DNA of 64,000 nt from Oceanicaulis sp. HTCC2633 (GCF_000152745.1 NZ_CH672428.1:1140732-1204731); one strand, 5' to 3'. Positions 45,535 to 56,121 are shown, counted from the stretch's first letter. Notes: generated by a model not told the origin, from the sequence alone. Made by a program: numbers and translations.

Positions 45535-45722
45535 TCCCGAACCAATCACAAGCCGTCCAGGACTCCCCCTTTGTAGCCCACCTGAGAGTGGCGTTTCTTG
45601 TCCGGTCACTGGACATTTCGACCGCAGCGCCGCGATGATGCGTGTCATACTTGCCGCTCCAGAGCCATCCGGCTTCGCCGCAACGCCTCATCAAAACGCC
45701 TTCAACACCGAAAGCGCCCGCT

Positions 45723-47111
45723 ATGACATGCCTGAACACACACCTCGCCCTTTGCCTGACCGTCACGCTGGCCGGCTTCATGACGGGGATGTCGGCCCAG
45801 GCGCAGGAGTCGTCTCCGCCGGTATTTCCCATGAGCGAGGTCGAGCACAGCCATCCCGAGCTTCCGCCCATCCTGCCTTTGCGCGACCGGGCCGAGGTGA
45901 TCGATCGCATTCTCGAGGAGCGGCTGGACACGATCATCCCGCAGATCATGCGCGAACAGGGCGTCTCCATGTGGGTGCTGATGGCGCGGGAATATTTCGA
46001 GGAGCCGGTAGTGGAAAGCCTGCTGGATGCGCGCAGCATGGCGGCGCGCCGCCGCACCATCCTCATCTTCTCAGATCCCGGCGAGGGCCAGCCCATCGAG
46101 CGGCTGACCGTCAGCCGCTATGGTCTGGCGGGCCTGTTCGAACCGTCTTGGGATCCCGACGAAGAGCCGGACCAGTGGCAGGCCGTGGCGGACATCATCG
46201 CAGACAGAAACCCCGCCACTATCGCCATCAACTTTTCCGATCTGACCGCCTTTGGCGACGGCATGACGCTGAGCCAGTACCGGCTCATGATGAACGCCCT
46301 GCCCGCCGACTATCACGAGCGCATCGTCTCGGGTGAAACGCTCGCCGTGCGCTGGCTGGAAACCCGCACACCCTCGGAGCTTGAAATCTATCCCGGCGTG
46401 GTGCGCATCGCCCACGCCCTCATCGACCAAGCCTTTTCCAATGCCGTGATCACGCCGGGCGTGACCACCGCTGACGACGTCGTCTGGTGGTATCGCGAGG
46501 AATTGTCCCGCCTGGGCCTGGAACCCTGGTTCCACCCCTCCATCGGCATCCAGCGCGAAGGCGCCGACGCCATGCTGCGCGACGATACCGTGATCGAACC
46601 GGGCGATCTTCTCTGGACCGATTTTGGCATCACCTATCTAAGGCTCAGCACCGACACCCAGCATCTCGCCTATGTGCTCAGGCCCGGCGAGACCGAAGCG
46701 CCCGCAGGGCTGCGCCAAGGCCTCGCCGCCAGCAATCGGGTTCAGGACATTCTGATGTCGCATTTCGAAACGGGGCTGAGCGGCAATGAGGTGCTCGCGC
46801 GGGCGCGCGAAGAGGCGATTGCGGAAGGGCTCGACCCGTCCATTTATTCCCATCCCATCGGCACGCACGGCCATGGCGCCGGCCCGGCCATCGGCTTCTG
46901 GGACAATCAGGACGCCGATCCGCGCGGCGCCGGATTGATCAACGCCAACACTGCCTGGTCGATCGAGCTGACCTCCTATAACGCCGTACCCGAATGGGGC
47001 GGCCAGATCGTGGATTTCCGCACCGAGGAAGACGCCTTCTTTGACGGTGAAACCATACGCTTCCTCGACGGCCGCCAGACCGAGATCAAGCTGATCGGTT
47101 CGGGACAATAG
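45723..47111 (+). CDS. Secreted M24-family metallopeptidase (Xaa-Pro aminopeptidase-like)
   Basis: About 462 residues. Signal peptide (ends SAQAQE), N-terminal creatinase-type domain, then a pita-bread domain with metal ligands LWTDFGITY (Asp), TDTQH (Asp), SHPIGTHGHG (His), WSIELTSY (Glu) and DFRTEEDAFF (Glu). It would release N-terminal residues from X-Pro peptides in the periplasm, complementing the DPP-IV-like enzyme at 16091. ATG 45723 is the most reasonable start although no strong ribosome site is visible; the frame is open to 45642. Confidence 0.85.
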   Translation: MTCLNTHLALCLTVTLAGFMTGMSAQAQESSPPVFPMSEVEHSHPELPPILPLRDRAEVIDRILEERLDTIIPQIMREQGVSMWVLMAREYFEEPVVESLLDARSMAARRRTILIFSDPGEGQPIERLTVSRYGLAGLFEPSWDPDEEPDQWQAVADIIADRNPATIAINFSDLTAFGDGMTLSQYRLMMNALPADYHERIVSGETLAVRWLETRTPSELEIYPGVVRIAHALIDQAFSNAVITPGVTTADDVVWWYREELSRLGLEPWFHPSIGIQREGADAMLRDDTVIEPGDLLWTDFGITYLRLSTDTQHLAYVLRPGETEAPAGLRQGLAASNRVQDILMSHFETGLSGNEVLARAREEAIAEGLDPSIYSHPIGTHGHGAGPAIGFWDNQDADPRGAGLINANTAWSIELTSYNAVPEWGGQIVDFRTEEDAFFDGETIRFLDGRQTEIKLIGSGQ

Positions 47112-47565
47112 GTTCACGGAGCCGGAGCAGGAGATCGGTTTACCCCGCCTGAATAGGGTGGCGCCGTCATATTCGGCATCACCCCGGAATGAGGCGGCTG
47201 ACCTGAGCGTGGGGCGCGGAAGACTCTCACCCCCCCTGCCTTCCGGACATCTCCGATCAGCCTCCCTGATGAGGGGCGCCTTGTCGTTTATCGGGTAAAT
47301 CAGGGTGTTCATGACATTCTTGGGCCAGGCCGCTTTCTGGCGCCTGGCCGGCGCCCTATCCAGCCCTTGTTACGTGGAAGTCTCTCAAGGCTTTGCGGCA
47401 GATCAGGCTGGGGGGCCATCAGTTCATGATGCAGGAATCCGCAGCGTCACAGGCTCTGCCTGTGCACTCGTCCGCTCTGTCGTGAACACTCACGCCTGAC
47501 AACAAGAGCTTCCCTGAGATTTTGGGTCCCGCGCCGCTGAGACGGCGCGAGGGAGAGGGACGATT
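47112..47565. other. 454-bp regulatory/intergenic region before the first autotransporter
   Basis: No convincing gene. The notable element is the direct-repeat site at 47283-47312. A good ribosome site (GAGGGAGAGGGA) precedes the autotransporter start. Confidence 0.7.
47283..47312 (+). promoter_or_regulatory. Candidate LytTR binding site upstream of autotransporter 1
   Basis: Two 9-base half-sites, GTCGTTTAT (47283-47291) and GGTGTTCAT (47304-47312), have GTT cores exactly 21 bp apart (12-bp spacer), the classical LytTR layout. The core TAAATCAGG between them is shared with a matching site before autotransporter 2. The binding protein is inferred to be the LytTR regulator at 54198-54974. Confidence 0.5.
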
Positions 47566-50500
47566 ATGAACAGCTGGGTCTGGAATGCGGCGCGCACGGC
47601 CGTCATGGCGCTCGCGGGAGTGTTGTGTGGGACCGCCTGGGGGCAAACCACGGACTTCAACACGGGCACGAACGGCTTTGTGATTGACCAGAGCACGAGC
47701 GGCTCCTTCTCGACCACCGTACAGGGCTGGACGGTTGTGGTCGCGACCGATCCCGGCGCCACCACGACGCGGCTGCGGCTCGGGACCAGCACGCTGACAG
47801 GCGCGCCCAGCGCGGGCTGGATTCGCGGCGAAGGCAGCGCGGGCCTGTTCAACTCGCTCGAATTCCGGTCCGCCAGCCAGTTCGACCTCGACAGCATCTG
47901 GACCGCGGCCACCGCCTCGACAACCATTCAGCCGCTGAACGCGTCCTATGCGCCGATCGGCTCGGCCGTGGCCTATTCTCCGGGCTCCAGCCAGACCGAG
48001 ATCAATCTGAGCGCCAATACGGATTTTGACGGCATTTACGGCTTCCGCATCGTGCCCTCGGACGGCAACACCCTGCAGCCCATTTCCCAGGTCACCATCA
48101 GCAATGTGGGCACGCCGCCCACCGTCACGCTCGCCGCCTCTCCGGCCAGCATGGGCGAGACGGGCGGCAGCTCGACCGTCACCGCCACCCTGTCGGATAC
48201 GGCCTCCACGGCGACCACGGTGAACCTCGCCTTCAGCGGGACGGCGTCCGGCGGCGGGACCGATTACACCGCGAGCAATACCTCCATCACCATCCCCTCC
48301 GGCAGCACGACCGGCTCGGTCACCCTGAGCGCGGCTTCGGACGCCATCGCGGAAGGCAATGAGACCATCATCGTCGACATTTCCAGCGTCAGCGGGGGCG
48401 ATGGCGCGACCGAGAGCGGAACGCAACAGGCGACCGTCACCATCACGGACGATGACAGCGCCGCCGTCACCATCGCCGATGTGTCCCAGGCCGAGAACGG
48501 GGGCGCAGTGACCTTTACGGCCACCCTGTCTGCAGCGGTGCAGGGCGGGTTCACCGTCGATGTGTCGACGGCGGACGGCACCGCCACGGTGGCGGACGGG
48601 GACTACACCGCCGTTTCGGGCCAGACCCTCACCTTTGCCGGGACATCGGGCGAAACACAGACCTTCACGATCACGCCCGGCGCGGACACCAAGGTCGAGC
48701 CGAACGAGACCGTGACGATCGCCATGAGCAATCTCACTGGCGCGTCCGGCACGGTCGACATCAGCGACACCGCCACCCTGACGATCAGCAATGATGACAG
48801 CGCCGCCGTCACGATCGCTGACGTCTCCGCCAATGAGGACAATGGCGCGATTACTCTTACCGCCACGCTCGACAATGCCGTGGCGGGCGGCTTTACGGTC
48901 GATGTTTCAAGCGCAGACGGGACGGCGACAACCGCGGATTCAGACTACACGGCCCTATCCGGCCAGACCCTGACCTTCGCCGGGACGGCCAGTGAGACCC
49001 AGACCTTCACGATCACCCCGACCTCGGACACGAAGCTGGAAGCGAACGAGACCGTCAGCGTGTCGATGAGCAATCTCGCCGCGACGGCCCTTAGCGTCAC
49101 CATCACCGACACCGCCACGGTGACCTTCAACAATGACGATACGGCGGCTGTGACCATCGCCGACGCCTTTGGCGACGAGGATGCAGGCGCGGTCACCTTC
49201 ACCGCTACCCTGTCCAACGCCGTGCAGGGCGGCTTCACGGTCGATGTGTCCACCAGCGATGGAACCGCGACGACGGCCAACTCAGATTACACCGCGGTTT
49301 CGGGGCAAACCCTCACCTTCGCAGGCACGGCCAGCGAAACGCAGACCTTCACCGTCACGCCCACCAGCGATAGCGCCATCGAGGCCGCCGAGACGGTGAA
49401 CATCGCCATGAGCAATCTGGCGGGCACCAGCCTGGGCGTAGACATCAGCGACACCGCCACCCTGACGATCAACAATGATGATGCGGACGCCACCGCGCCG
49501 CGTGTTCAGTCGGTCACGCGGTCCAACCCAACCACATCGCCCACCAGCGCAAGCACGCTCGACTGGGCCGTGGCGTTCAATGAAACCGTGAACAATGTGG
49601 ACAGCACGGACTTCGTGGTGAGCGGCGCCAGCGTTGCGCCCTCCATCACGGTACTGGGTTCAGGCGCGAGCTATACGGTGCGCGCCACGGGCGGCAGCCT
49701 GAGCGGGATGAACGGCACGGTCACCCTGAGCTTCGCCCCAGGCCAGAACATCGCCGATACATCGGCCAATGCGCTGAGCAACACCACGCCGATCGGCGCC
49801 AATGACAACACTTTCCTTATCAGCAATCCGACGCCGCCCGCTTTCAGCCTGGCCTTTTCCCCGTCGAGCATGGCTCAAGGCGCCGCCAGCACGCTGACCT
49901 ACACCCTCGACAACAGCGCCAATGTGGTGAACGCCACATCGCTGGACTTCACCAACACCCTGCCCGCGAATGTGATCGTCGCGGCGACGCCCAACGCCTC
50001 AACCAGCTGCACAGGGGGAACCCTGACCGCTGCGTCTGGCGCGGGAAGCATCAGCTATAGCGGCGGAACCGTATCCGCCTCCGGCAGCTGCACGGTGTCG
50101 GTGAACGTCACCTCCAGCACGGCCGGAAACTACACAAACACGACAGGAAGCCTGACGTCATCGCTGGGCAATAGCGGGACCGCATCTGGCGGACTGACCG
50201 TGACGGACGGCACGTCGCCGACCGTCACCTCCATCACGCGCCTGACCCCCGCCAGCGAAACCACAGACGCGGACGCCGTGACCTGGCGCGTGGTTTTCAG
50301 CGAATCCGTGGTCAATGTCGGCGCGGCGGACTTCACCATCAGCGGGCCCTCCGGCGCGTCCACAGGCGTGACCGGGTCGGGCAGCACCTATGACGTCACC
50401 GTCTCGGGCGGCGACATGGCCGGTTTGAACGCCACCATCACGCTGAACATCGCGGGCGGCAATGACATTGCCGATGCGTCCGCAAACGCGCTCGCCAGCA

Positions 50501-53500
50501 CAACGCCTTCCGGAACCGACGAGCGCAGCTACATCATTAGCAATCCTAATGCGCCCGGTTTCACCGCCGCCTTCTCACCCAATACGGTCGCGGTCGGCGG
50601 CACGGCGACCCTGACCTTCACGATCAACAATGGGAGTAACGTGGTCCCTGCAACGGCGCTCGGCTTTACAACCACCCTGCCCTCCGGACTGACCCTCGCC
50701 TCCTCGCCAAACGCCGCCACCACCTGTACGGGCGGCGCGCTGACAGCCTCTGGCGGGGCCAGCAGCCTCAGCTATGGCAGCGGCTCGGTTGCAGCCGGCG
50801 CGACGTGTTCCATCAGCGTCGACGTCATTCCGGATTCAGCGGGCGCCTTCACCATTACATCCGGCGCCCTGACCTCTTCACTGGGCGCGAGCGCCTCAGC
50901 GACCGCCTCGCTCACGGCGACTGATGCGACGCCTCCGGTGCTGACGGCGTTTCAGAGACAAAGCCCCAGCGACGCGCTGACCAATTCGGATACGCTGGTG
51001 TTCGCCATCAGCTTCAGTGAAGCAGTGTCTAATGTCACTGCCGATGATTTCAACAATCCGGGCACAACGGCGACAGGCGTGCTCTCCGGTTCCGGCGCCA
51101 ACTACTCGCTGACCCTTTCGGGCGGAGATCTGGCGGCGCTGGACGGCTCGGTCAGCCTTAATCTTTCCGGCGGACAGGACATCACGGACCTAGCAGGCAA
51201 CGCCCTGCCAGCGGGCGAACCCGGCGTCGACCAGAGCTACACTCTGGACAACACTTCGCCTGGCGTGACGCTTTCCACGGCCTCGAACGCCCCGGCGTCG
51301 GGACCCTTTACGCTCTCGATCACCTTCACGGAGGCTGTGACAGGGTTTGCTCTTGGCGACCTGACGGTGAGCAATGGCGTTGCGTCAGACCTGACTTCGC
51401 TCAGTCCTTCGGCTTACACAGTGACGATCTCGCCAAGTGACGATGGCGTCGTGACGGTGGATCTGGGCGCCGGCGTCGCAACAGACGCCGCCGGAAACTC
51501 CAACAGCGCCGCCGCGCAAGTGTCGCGCACCACTGACAACACAGCGCCGAGCGCAGAGATTAGCGGTCCGTCTGATGCAGCTCTGTCCGGTCCGTTCGCA
51601 GTGACGATCACCTTCTCCGAGATCGTATCCGGCTTCACCCTGGACGACATACAGGTAGGCAACGGATCGGCGTCTGACTTCAACGCCACCTCAGAACAGA
51701 TTTATACGGCTCTCATCACCCCATCCGATGACGGCCCCGTCACAGTGGACGTGGCGGCCAATGCGGCTGAAGACGCGGCCGGGAACGGGAATCTGGCGGC
51801 AGACCGCTTTGCCACTTTCAACGACGCCACATCGCCGACTGTCACTCTGACCCGGGCCGGAAACGGTCTCGCTGCGGGCCCCTTCGACGTGACGATCAAC
51901 TTCTCCGAACCGGTGAGCGGTCTGGCTCTGGAAAACCTGGCTGTCAGCAATGGCGCAGCTTCCGCCCTGACCGGCTCTGAGGCGCAGTATGCAGTGACAA
52001 TCACGCCAACGACCGATGCCGAAGTGACGATTGACCTGGCGGCGGGTGTCGCCGTGGATGCAGCCGGCAACCCCAACCTTGCCGCAGACACGCTGAGGGT
52101 CAGCGTCGACAGCACGGCGCCGGTTCTGACCATCGACCTGCCCGGCGCCACAACGGAAGGCGCCTTCACCGCCCGCTTCACCTTTGATGAGAGGGTGAGC
52201 GGCTTTGAAGCATCCGACATCATTGTCACCAATGGCGCCGTTTCCGACTTCATGATTGAAAGCGATCGCAGCTTCACTGCTCTGATCACGCCCGCCACCG
52301 CAGGCCTGATCATGGTTGAGGTCGCGAGCGCGGCCGCGTCCGATCAGGCTGGCAATGGCAATGAAGCCGCCCAAGCCATCATAGAAGCGATCACCGGCAC
52401 ACAGGATGTGGAGATCGTGATCGACCAGACCACGGGCGATGTGACCGATATCAAGGCGGAGGTCCGGATCGGCAATCCGGGCAGCCAGTCGCTGAACTTC
52501 CGTATCGAGGTCGACGTGCCCTGGATCGCGGTTGACCCTGTGTCCGGGGTCATTCCGGCGCTTGGCGATATCTTGCTGAATGTGCAGGTCCTGCCCGAAG
52601 CGGTCGATCTGCCCGCGGGCGTCTATTCGGGCGTCATCACGGTCGTTCGCGACCTGCCTGCAAGCCCGTTGATGAGACCCAGCGCGACGGGCCGGGCGGC
52701 GACGGAATCCATCATTGTGGAGATCCCCCTGACCGTGACCATCGAGGAGCGTTTCGGCTCCATCCAGCTGGTTGCGACAACGCCGGGCGGCGTCCAGCGC
52801 GACGCCACCTTCCTCTACGCCTCCAGCGATGCGGATCTTGACGGCCTCCAGCTGACGACGGTTGGCGGCTCCGCCGCCTCCGCCAGCTTTGAAAAGGAAG
52901 CGGGCCTCTATGACGTCAGCCAGTCCGCGCCTGAAGGCTGGCGTCTCGATGAAATCAGCTGCTCGGGCGATACGGATGACGGCTCGGTCATCACGCTGAG
53001 CGACGAGCGGGTCCTGATCGACCTTGATCCGAACGAAGCCATAACCTGCACATTCTCCAATACCCGTGACGAGGATGCGGTCCGGCTGGCGACCCAGCGC
53101 GCCATCAACAATTTCATGATCCGGCGCGCTGATCGCATTCTGGCGGCGGCTCCGGATCTGTCCCAACGCCTGCGCGAACGCGAGACCGATACCCCCGGCC
53201 GGTTCAGCGCCCATATCGAGGGCGGCCGCAAGGCGCTGAGCCTGGCGACCAGCCTGTCTGGCATTCGCAATCATGTGCAGGCAGCCCAACCTCAAATGCC
53301 GGGGACTGCGGACCTTCATGACCAGGATCGTCACAGACTTGACGTCTGGATGCGCGCTGATTTCAGCGCCTTGTCCGATGATCGCGACGGGGGAGATGTG
53401 TCCAGTGATTTCGGTCTGTTGCAGATCGGCGCGGACTGGACACTGGGTGACAGTGCGTTGGTAGGGGTCATGGTCCAGCGCGACTGGATGGATGATCGCT

Positions 53501-54129
53501 CAGGCGAGATCGCGGAAAGCGCCGGGGCCTTGCGCGGGGCTCGCGTCGAGGGCGAGGGCTGGATGGCCGGGCCTTATATGGTCTGGAGTCTCGCCGACGG
53601 CGCCTGGCTCGATATGCTGGCGATGTGGGGCCAGTCACAGAACACTGTCGATCCGCTTGGCCTTTATGAAGATGAGTTCGACACGGACCGGCTGATGATC
53701 CGCGCCAATCTGAGCGGGGAATGGCAATCGGCCAACTGGCGTGTCCGGCCCTCGATCTCCCTGGCGCATTTCGAGGAGACACAGGGCGGTTACACGGATT
53801 CGCTGGGCATCGAGATTCCCGAACAGACGATCCGGATCGGACGGCTGCAGGCGGGACCGGAGGTCTCCTATCGCTTTGAACGTCGGAACGGCAGCTGGTG
53901 GGAGCCGGGTCTGAGCCTGAACGGCGTCTGGGATTACGACCCTGCCGCCCTGATGGATGAGCTGGGCCAGCGCATCTCCACAGGCGCGCTGCGGGCGGAT
54001 GCGGGTCTGAGCCTGCGGGCCAGATTGTCAGACGGCGCAATGCTGTCAGGCGAAGTCCGGCTCGACGGACTTGGGAACGGCGATTTCTCGGCCAATAGCG
54101 GCCGCCTCGAAATCCGACTGCCCTTCTAG
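47566..54129 (+). CDS. Giant autotransporter with Calx-beta and Ig-like repeats
   Basis: 2187 residues. The signal peptide ends near GTAWGQ. Passenger: an N-terminal domain (to about 180), four Calx-beta-like domains (about 184-640, the last three nearly identical with a 114-residue period), two alternating pairs of Ig-like and DUF11-like domains (about 642-1225), four Ig-like modules with TDAAGN-type endings (about 1229-1608), a BACON-like domain and an SdrD/prealbumin-like domain (to about 1835). A type-V beta-barrel of about 265 residues ends in F (EIRLPF). Likely a surface adhesin or biofilm protein; Calx-beta domains usually bind calcium. Convergent with the LytTR gene. Confidence 0.9.
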   Translation: MNSWVWNAARTAVMALAGVLCGTAWGQTTDFNTGTNGFVIDQSTSGSFSTTVQGWTVVVATDPGATTTRLRLGTSTLTGAPSAGWIRGEGSAGLFNSLEFRSASQFDLDSIWTAATASTTIQPLNASYAPIGSAVAYSPGSSQTEINLSANTDFDGIYGFRIVPSDGNTLQPISQVTISNVGTPPTVTLAASPASMGETGGSSTVTATLSDTASTATTVNLAFSGTASGGGTDYTASNTSITIPSGSTTGSVTLSAASDAIAEGNETIIVDISSVSGGDGATESGTQQATVTITDDDSAAVTIADVSQAENGGAVTFTATLSAAVQGGFTVDVSTADGTATVADGDYTAVSGQTLTFAGTSGETQTFTITPGADTKVEPNETVTIAMSNLTGASGTVDISDTATLTISNDDSAAVTIADVSANEDNGAITLTATLDNAVAGGFTVDVSSADGTATTADSDYTALSGQTLTFAGTASETQTFTITPTSDTKLEANETVSVSMSNLAATALSVTITDTATVTFNNDDTAAVTIADAFGDEDAGAVTFTATLSNAVQGGFTVDVSTSDGTATTANSDYTAVSGQTLTFAGTASETQTFTVTPTSDSAIEAAETVNIAMSNLAGTSLGVDISDTATLTINNDDADATAPRVQSVTRSNPTTSPTSASTLDWAVAFNETVNNVDSTDFVVSGASVAPSITVLGSGASYTVRATGGSLSGMNGTVTLSFAPGQNIADTSANALSNTTPIGANDNTFLISNPTPPAFSLAFSPSSMAQGAASTLTYTLDNSANVVNATSLDFTNTLPANVIVAATPNASTSCTGGTLTAASGAGSISYSGGTVSASGSCTVSVNVTSSTAGNYTNTTGSLTSSLGNSGTASGGLTVTDGTSPTVTSITRLTPASETTDADAVTWRVVFSESVVNVGAADFTISGPSGASTGVTGSGSTYDVTVSGGDMAGLNATITLNIAGGNDIADASANALASTTPSGTDERSYIISNPNAPGFTAAFSPNTVAVGGTATLTFTINNGSNVVPATALGFTTTLPSGLTLASSPNAATTCTGGALTASGGASSLSYGSGSVAAGATCSISVDVIPDSAGAFTITSGALTSSLGASASATASLTATDATPPVLTAFQRQSPSDALTNSDTLVFAISFSEAVSNVTADDFNNPGTTATGVLSGSGANYSLTLSGGDLAALDGSVSLNLSGGQDITDLAGNALPAGEPGVDQSYTLDNTSPGVTLSTASNAPASGPFTLSITFTEAVTGFALGDLTVSNGVASDLTSLSPSAYTVTISPSDDGVVTVDLGAGVATDAAGNSNSAAAQVSRTTDNTAPSAEISGPSDAALSGPFAVTITFSEIVSGFTLDDIQVGNGSASDFNATSEQIYTALITPSDDGPVTVDVAANAAEDAAGNGNLAADRFATFNDATSPTVTLTRAGNGLAAGPFDVTINFSEPVSGLALENLAVSNGAASALTGSEAQYAVTITPTTDAEVTIDLAAGVAVDAAGNPNLAADTLRVSVDSTAPVLTIDLPGATTEGAFTARFTFDERVSGFEASDIIVTNGAVSDFMIESDRSFTALITPATAGLIMVEVASAAASDQAGNGNEAAQAIIEAITGTQDVEIVIDQTTGDVTDIKAEVRIGNPGSQSLNFRIEVDVPWIAVDPVSGVIPALGDILLNVQVLPEAVDLPAGVYSGVITVVRDLPASPLMRPSATGRAATESIIVEIPLTVTIEERFGSIQLVATTPGGVQRDATFLYASSDADLDGLQLTTVGGSAASASFEKEAGLYDVSQSAPEGWRLDEISCSGDTDDGSVITLSDERVLIDLDPNEAITCTFSNTRDEDAVRLATQRAINNFMIRRADRILAAAPDLSQRLRERETDTPGRFSAHIEGGRKALSLATSLSGIRNHVQAAQPQMPGTADLHDQDRHRLDVWMRADFSALSDDRDGGDVSSDFGLLQIGADWTLGDSALVGVMVQRDWMDDRSGEIAESAGALRGARVEGEGWMAGPYMVWSLADGAWLDMLAMWGQSQNTVDPLGLYEDEFDTDRLMIRANLSGEWQSANWRVRPSISLAHFEETQGGYTDSLGIEIPEQTIRIGRLQAGPEVSYRFERRNGSWWEPGLSLNGVWDYDPAALMDELGQRISTGALRADAGLSLRARLSDGAMLSGEVRLDGLGNGDFSANSGRLEIRLPF
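48454..49479 (+). repeat. Three tandem 342-bp repeats encoding Calx-beta domains
   Basis: Units begin near 48454, 48796 and 49138, each 342 bp (114 codons), with high nucleotide similarity (for example GACAGCGCCGCCGTCAC at the first two). They lie within the autotransporter gene and could recombine to change domain number. Confidence 0.85.
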
Positions 54130-54148
54130 ACCCCTTTGCACGCGCATG

Positions 54149-54184
54149 AAAAAAGGGGCCGCATCGCAAAGGCGATGCGGCCCC
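54149..54184 (-). terminator. Terminator of the lytS-lytTR operon
   Basis: A perfect 13-bp stem (54155-54167 with 54172-54184) and 4-base loop, followed on the minus strand by six T. It also sits just after the autotransporter stop, so it may act in both directions, though the plus side lacks a T run. Confidence 0.9.
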
Positions 54185-54197
54185 CTGCCTTTGCAGC

Positions 54198-54974
54198 TCA
54201 GCCCATGAGGGCCTGAAGCTTGTCCTTGAATTTGCGCCCGACTGGAATGACCTGGCCGTTGCGCAAATGAACCAGAAGCCCGCCCCATGACGTGCGTGAG
54301 GTCTGGATGCAATCGCGAGCGGGGACGATGTAGGAGCGATGGACGCGAATGAAGCCTTCCTCCGCCATCTCTTCCTCAAAGGCGCTGATGGATTGCCGGT
54401 GCAGCAGGCTGCGCTCGCCAATATGCAAGCGTATATACTCCGCTTCAGCGGACACGTATTCGATCTGGGATGGCTCCACCCGGATATTCTGTCCGCCATT
54501 GCTCACCCAGATGGACACAGGCCCCTGGCTGGAGCGCGACCGGGTCTCGCGCAATCCCTCAAGATGCGATTGCAGTTTCTCCAGACGGCTCATCGCTTCA
54601 CGCGAGCGCAGAAGCTGCCGTGCGCGAGACAACGCCAGCTCGAGCCGGGCGGGCCGGATGGGCTTGGTCAGGAAATCGATCGCGCCCGTGTCATAGGCCT
54701 GGGCCGCCATGGCCGGAAAGGCCGTCGCAAAAATGAACAAGGGCGGCTCATCGCGGAAGGTGGCTTGCGCCAGCGCCTCCACAACATCGAAGCCATCGAG
54801 CTTGGGCATCTCGATATCCAGAAAGACCAGCTCGGGTTCCTCAGCCTGGATCAGGGCGATCATGTCCTCGCCATTCTGCGCCTCGCCGCAGATCTCGATA
54901 TCCTCATCAAGGGCGAGCATCTTGCGCATGCGTTCACGCGCCAGCGGCTCATCATCCGCGAAGCAGACTCTCAT
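54198..54974 (-). CDS. LytTR-family response regulator
   Basis: 258 residues. Receiver domain (FADDEPLARERM acidic pocket; phospho-Asp in LVFLDIEMPKLDG; Lys in FLTKPIRP), then a C-terminal LytTR DNA-binding domain (RVEPSQIEYVSAEAEYIRLH, then GFIRVHRSYIV, then IPVGRKFKDKL). The ATG at 54974 has AAGGAGA 7 bases upstream and overlaps the kinase gene end by 23 bp. It pairs with the kinase encoded just upstream. Flanking autotransporter genes both carry LytTR-like direct repeats, so they are likely targets. Confidence 0.93.
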   Translation of the reverse strand: MRVCFADDEPLARERMRKMLALDEDIEICGEAQNGEDMIALIQAEEPELVFLDIEMPKLDGFDVVEALAQATFRDEPPLFIFATAFPAMAAQAYDTGAIDFLTKPIRPARLELALSRARQLLRSREAMSRLEKLQSHLEGLRETRSRSSQGPVSIWVSNGGQNIRVEPSQIEYVSAEAEYIRLHIGERSLLHRQSISAFEEEMAEEGFIRVHRSYIVPARDCIQTSRTSWGGLLVHLRNGQVIPVGRKFKDKLQALMG

Positions 54975-56076
54975 CCTGGCTCTCCTTGAAACGCAATGGC
55001 AGCGCCAGAACAGAGCGGAAGCCGCCCGCAACCGGGCCCGCTTCAAGCGCCGCCTGATCGCCATACACGGCCGCCAGACGATTTCTGATATTGTTCAGGC
55101 CTGTCCCCGTGCCTGCTCGGACGCTCGCATCGGGCGCCTCGGCACACCGGTCCGAAACCTCGATCACCAGTGAATCCGCCAGTTTTGACACGGCGATACG
55201 AACGGTCACGGTCGTCGTGTGCGCGGAGACGGCGTGCTTGATGCTGTTCTCGATCAGGGGCTGGATCATCAAGGTTGGCGCCAGCGCCTGCTCCAGCGCC
55301 TCGGGCAAAACCACTTCGACCTCCAGCCGGTCGGGAAAACGGATCCGCTCAATATCGAGATAGCGCAGCTGGGCCTCTATCTCGTCCCGGACCGGTGCCA
55401 GCTCGGCCTGAGGCGCGATCAGGGCGCGCTCATAATAGCTCGCCAGCATGTCCACCATGCGCTCAGCCTCCTCCACACGCCTCGACGTCAGCAAGGCGGA
55501 GACCGAGTTCAGCGCGTTGAACAGGAAATGCGGATTGACCTGATAGCGGAGCGCGCGCAGCTCGGCCTGTCGCTGGGACTTCTCGGCCTGGATCGCATCC
55601 GCTTCACGCTGCCTCAGCTGCCGCGCATACAGGAACGCCACCAGCACGACGCTCTGGGCGAAGAAAATGTGCACGCTCGCCGACCAGGCCACCAGGCTAT
55701 GCAGAAACAAGGGCTGATTGGCCGCCGAAAATGTCGTGATCATCCACCAGTTGAAGACCGCGAAGGGGATGGCGGTGACAGTGGAGGCCAGCACTACGAG
55801 GGCGGCCGTCAGCCAGACTGATCGCCCCCAGAAAAAGCGCAACACGGCATACATGCACAAGGACAGACAGGCGCCCACGCCGATCACGACGAGACGCCCG
55901 GGAAGAAAGCCGAGCACATCCCTGACGCGCACAAAGTCGAGCACGATCCGGGTGAAGAAATAGAACCCCCAGCACAGCATGATCAGCCCGAACGCAATGA
56001 GCGTTTCTCTGACGAGCGGCGAATTGGGCATGAAAGACGGCCTTTGCCGACGGTCCGGTATCTGTGTGGTCCCCAT
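54952..56076 (-). CDS. LytS/YehU-type sensor histidine kinase
   Basis: 374 residues. Four membrane segments lie in the first 150 residues with little periplasmic sequence, then a coiled linker, the His_kinase domain (LRYQVNPHFLFNALNSVSAL, phospho-His), and an HATPase domain (IQPLIENSIKHAV N-box; GTGTGLNNIRNRL G-box). It phosphorylates the LytTR regulator encoded in overlap downstream. The stimulus is unknown; the compact membrane sensor suggests a membrane or envelope signal. Confidence 0.93.
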   Translation of the reverse strand: MGTTQIPDRRQRPSFMPNSPLVRETLIAFGLIMLCWGFYFFTRIVLDFVRVRDVLGFLPGRLVVIGVGACLSLCMYAVLRFFWGRSVWLTAALVVLASTVTAIPFAVFNWWMITTFSAANQPLFLHSLVAWSASVHIFFAQSVVLVAFLYARQLRQREADAIQAEKSQRQAELRALRYQVNPHFLFNALNSVSALLTSRRVEEAERMVDMLASYYERALIAPQAELAPVRDEIEAQLRYLDIERIRFPDRLEVEVVLPEALEQALAPTLMIQPLIENSIKHAVSAHTTTVTVRIAVSKLADSLVIEVSDRCAEAPDASVRAGTGTGLNNIRNRLAAVYGDQAALEAGPVAGGFRSVLALPLRFKESQDESLLRG

Positions 56077-56121
56077 CCGGCAATACTAGACCGGACCGTG
56101 CAGGCCATTCAATTTGCCCGC

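Noticed and set aside
48454..49479. Regular repeats considered as a CRISPR array
   Set aside because: Unit length is 342 bp, all coding and in frame for Calx-beta domains; no short repeat with variable spacers.
51691..53334. 547-codon antisense frame inside the first autotransporter
   Set aside because: Antisense of repetitive Ig-like coding sequence with no recognisable protein.
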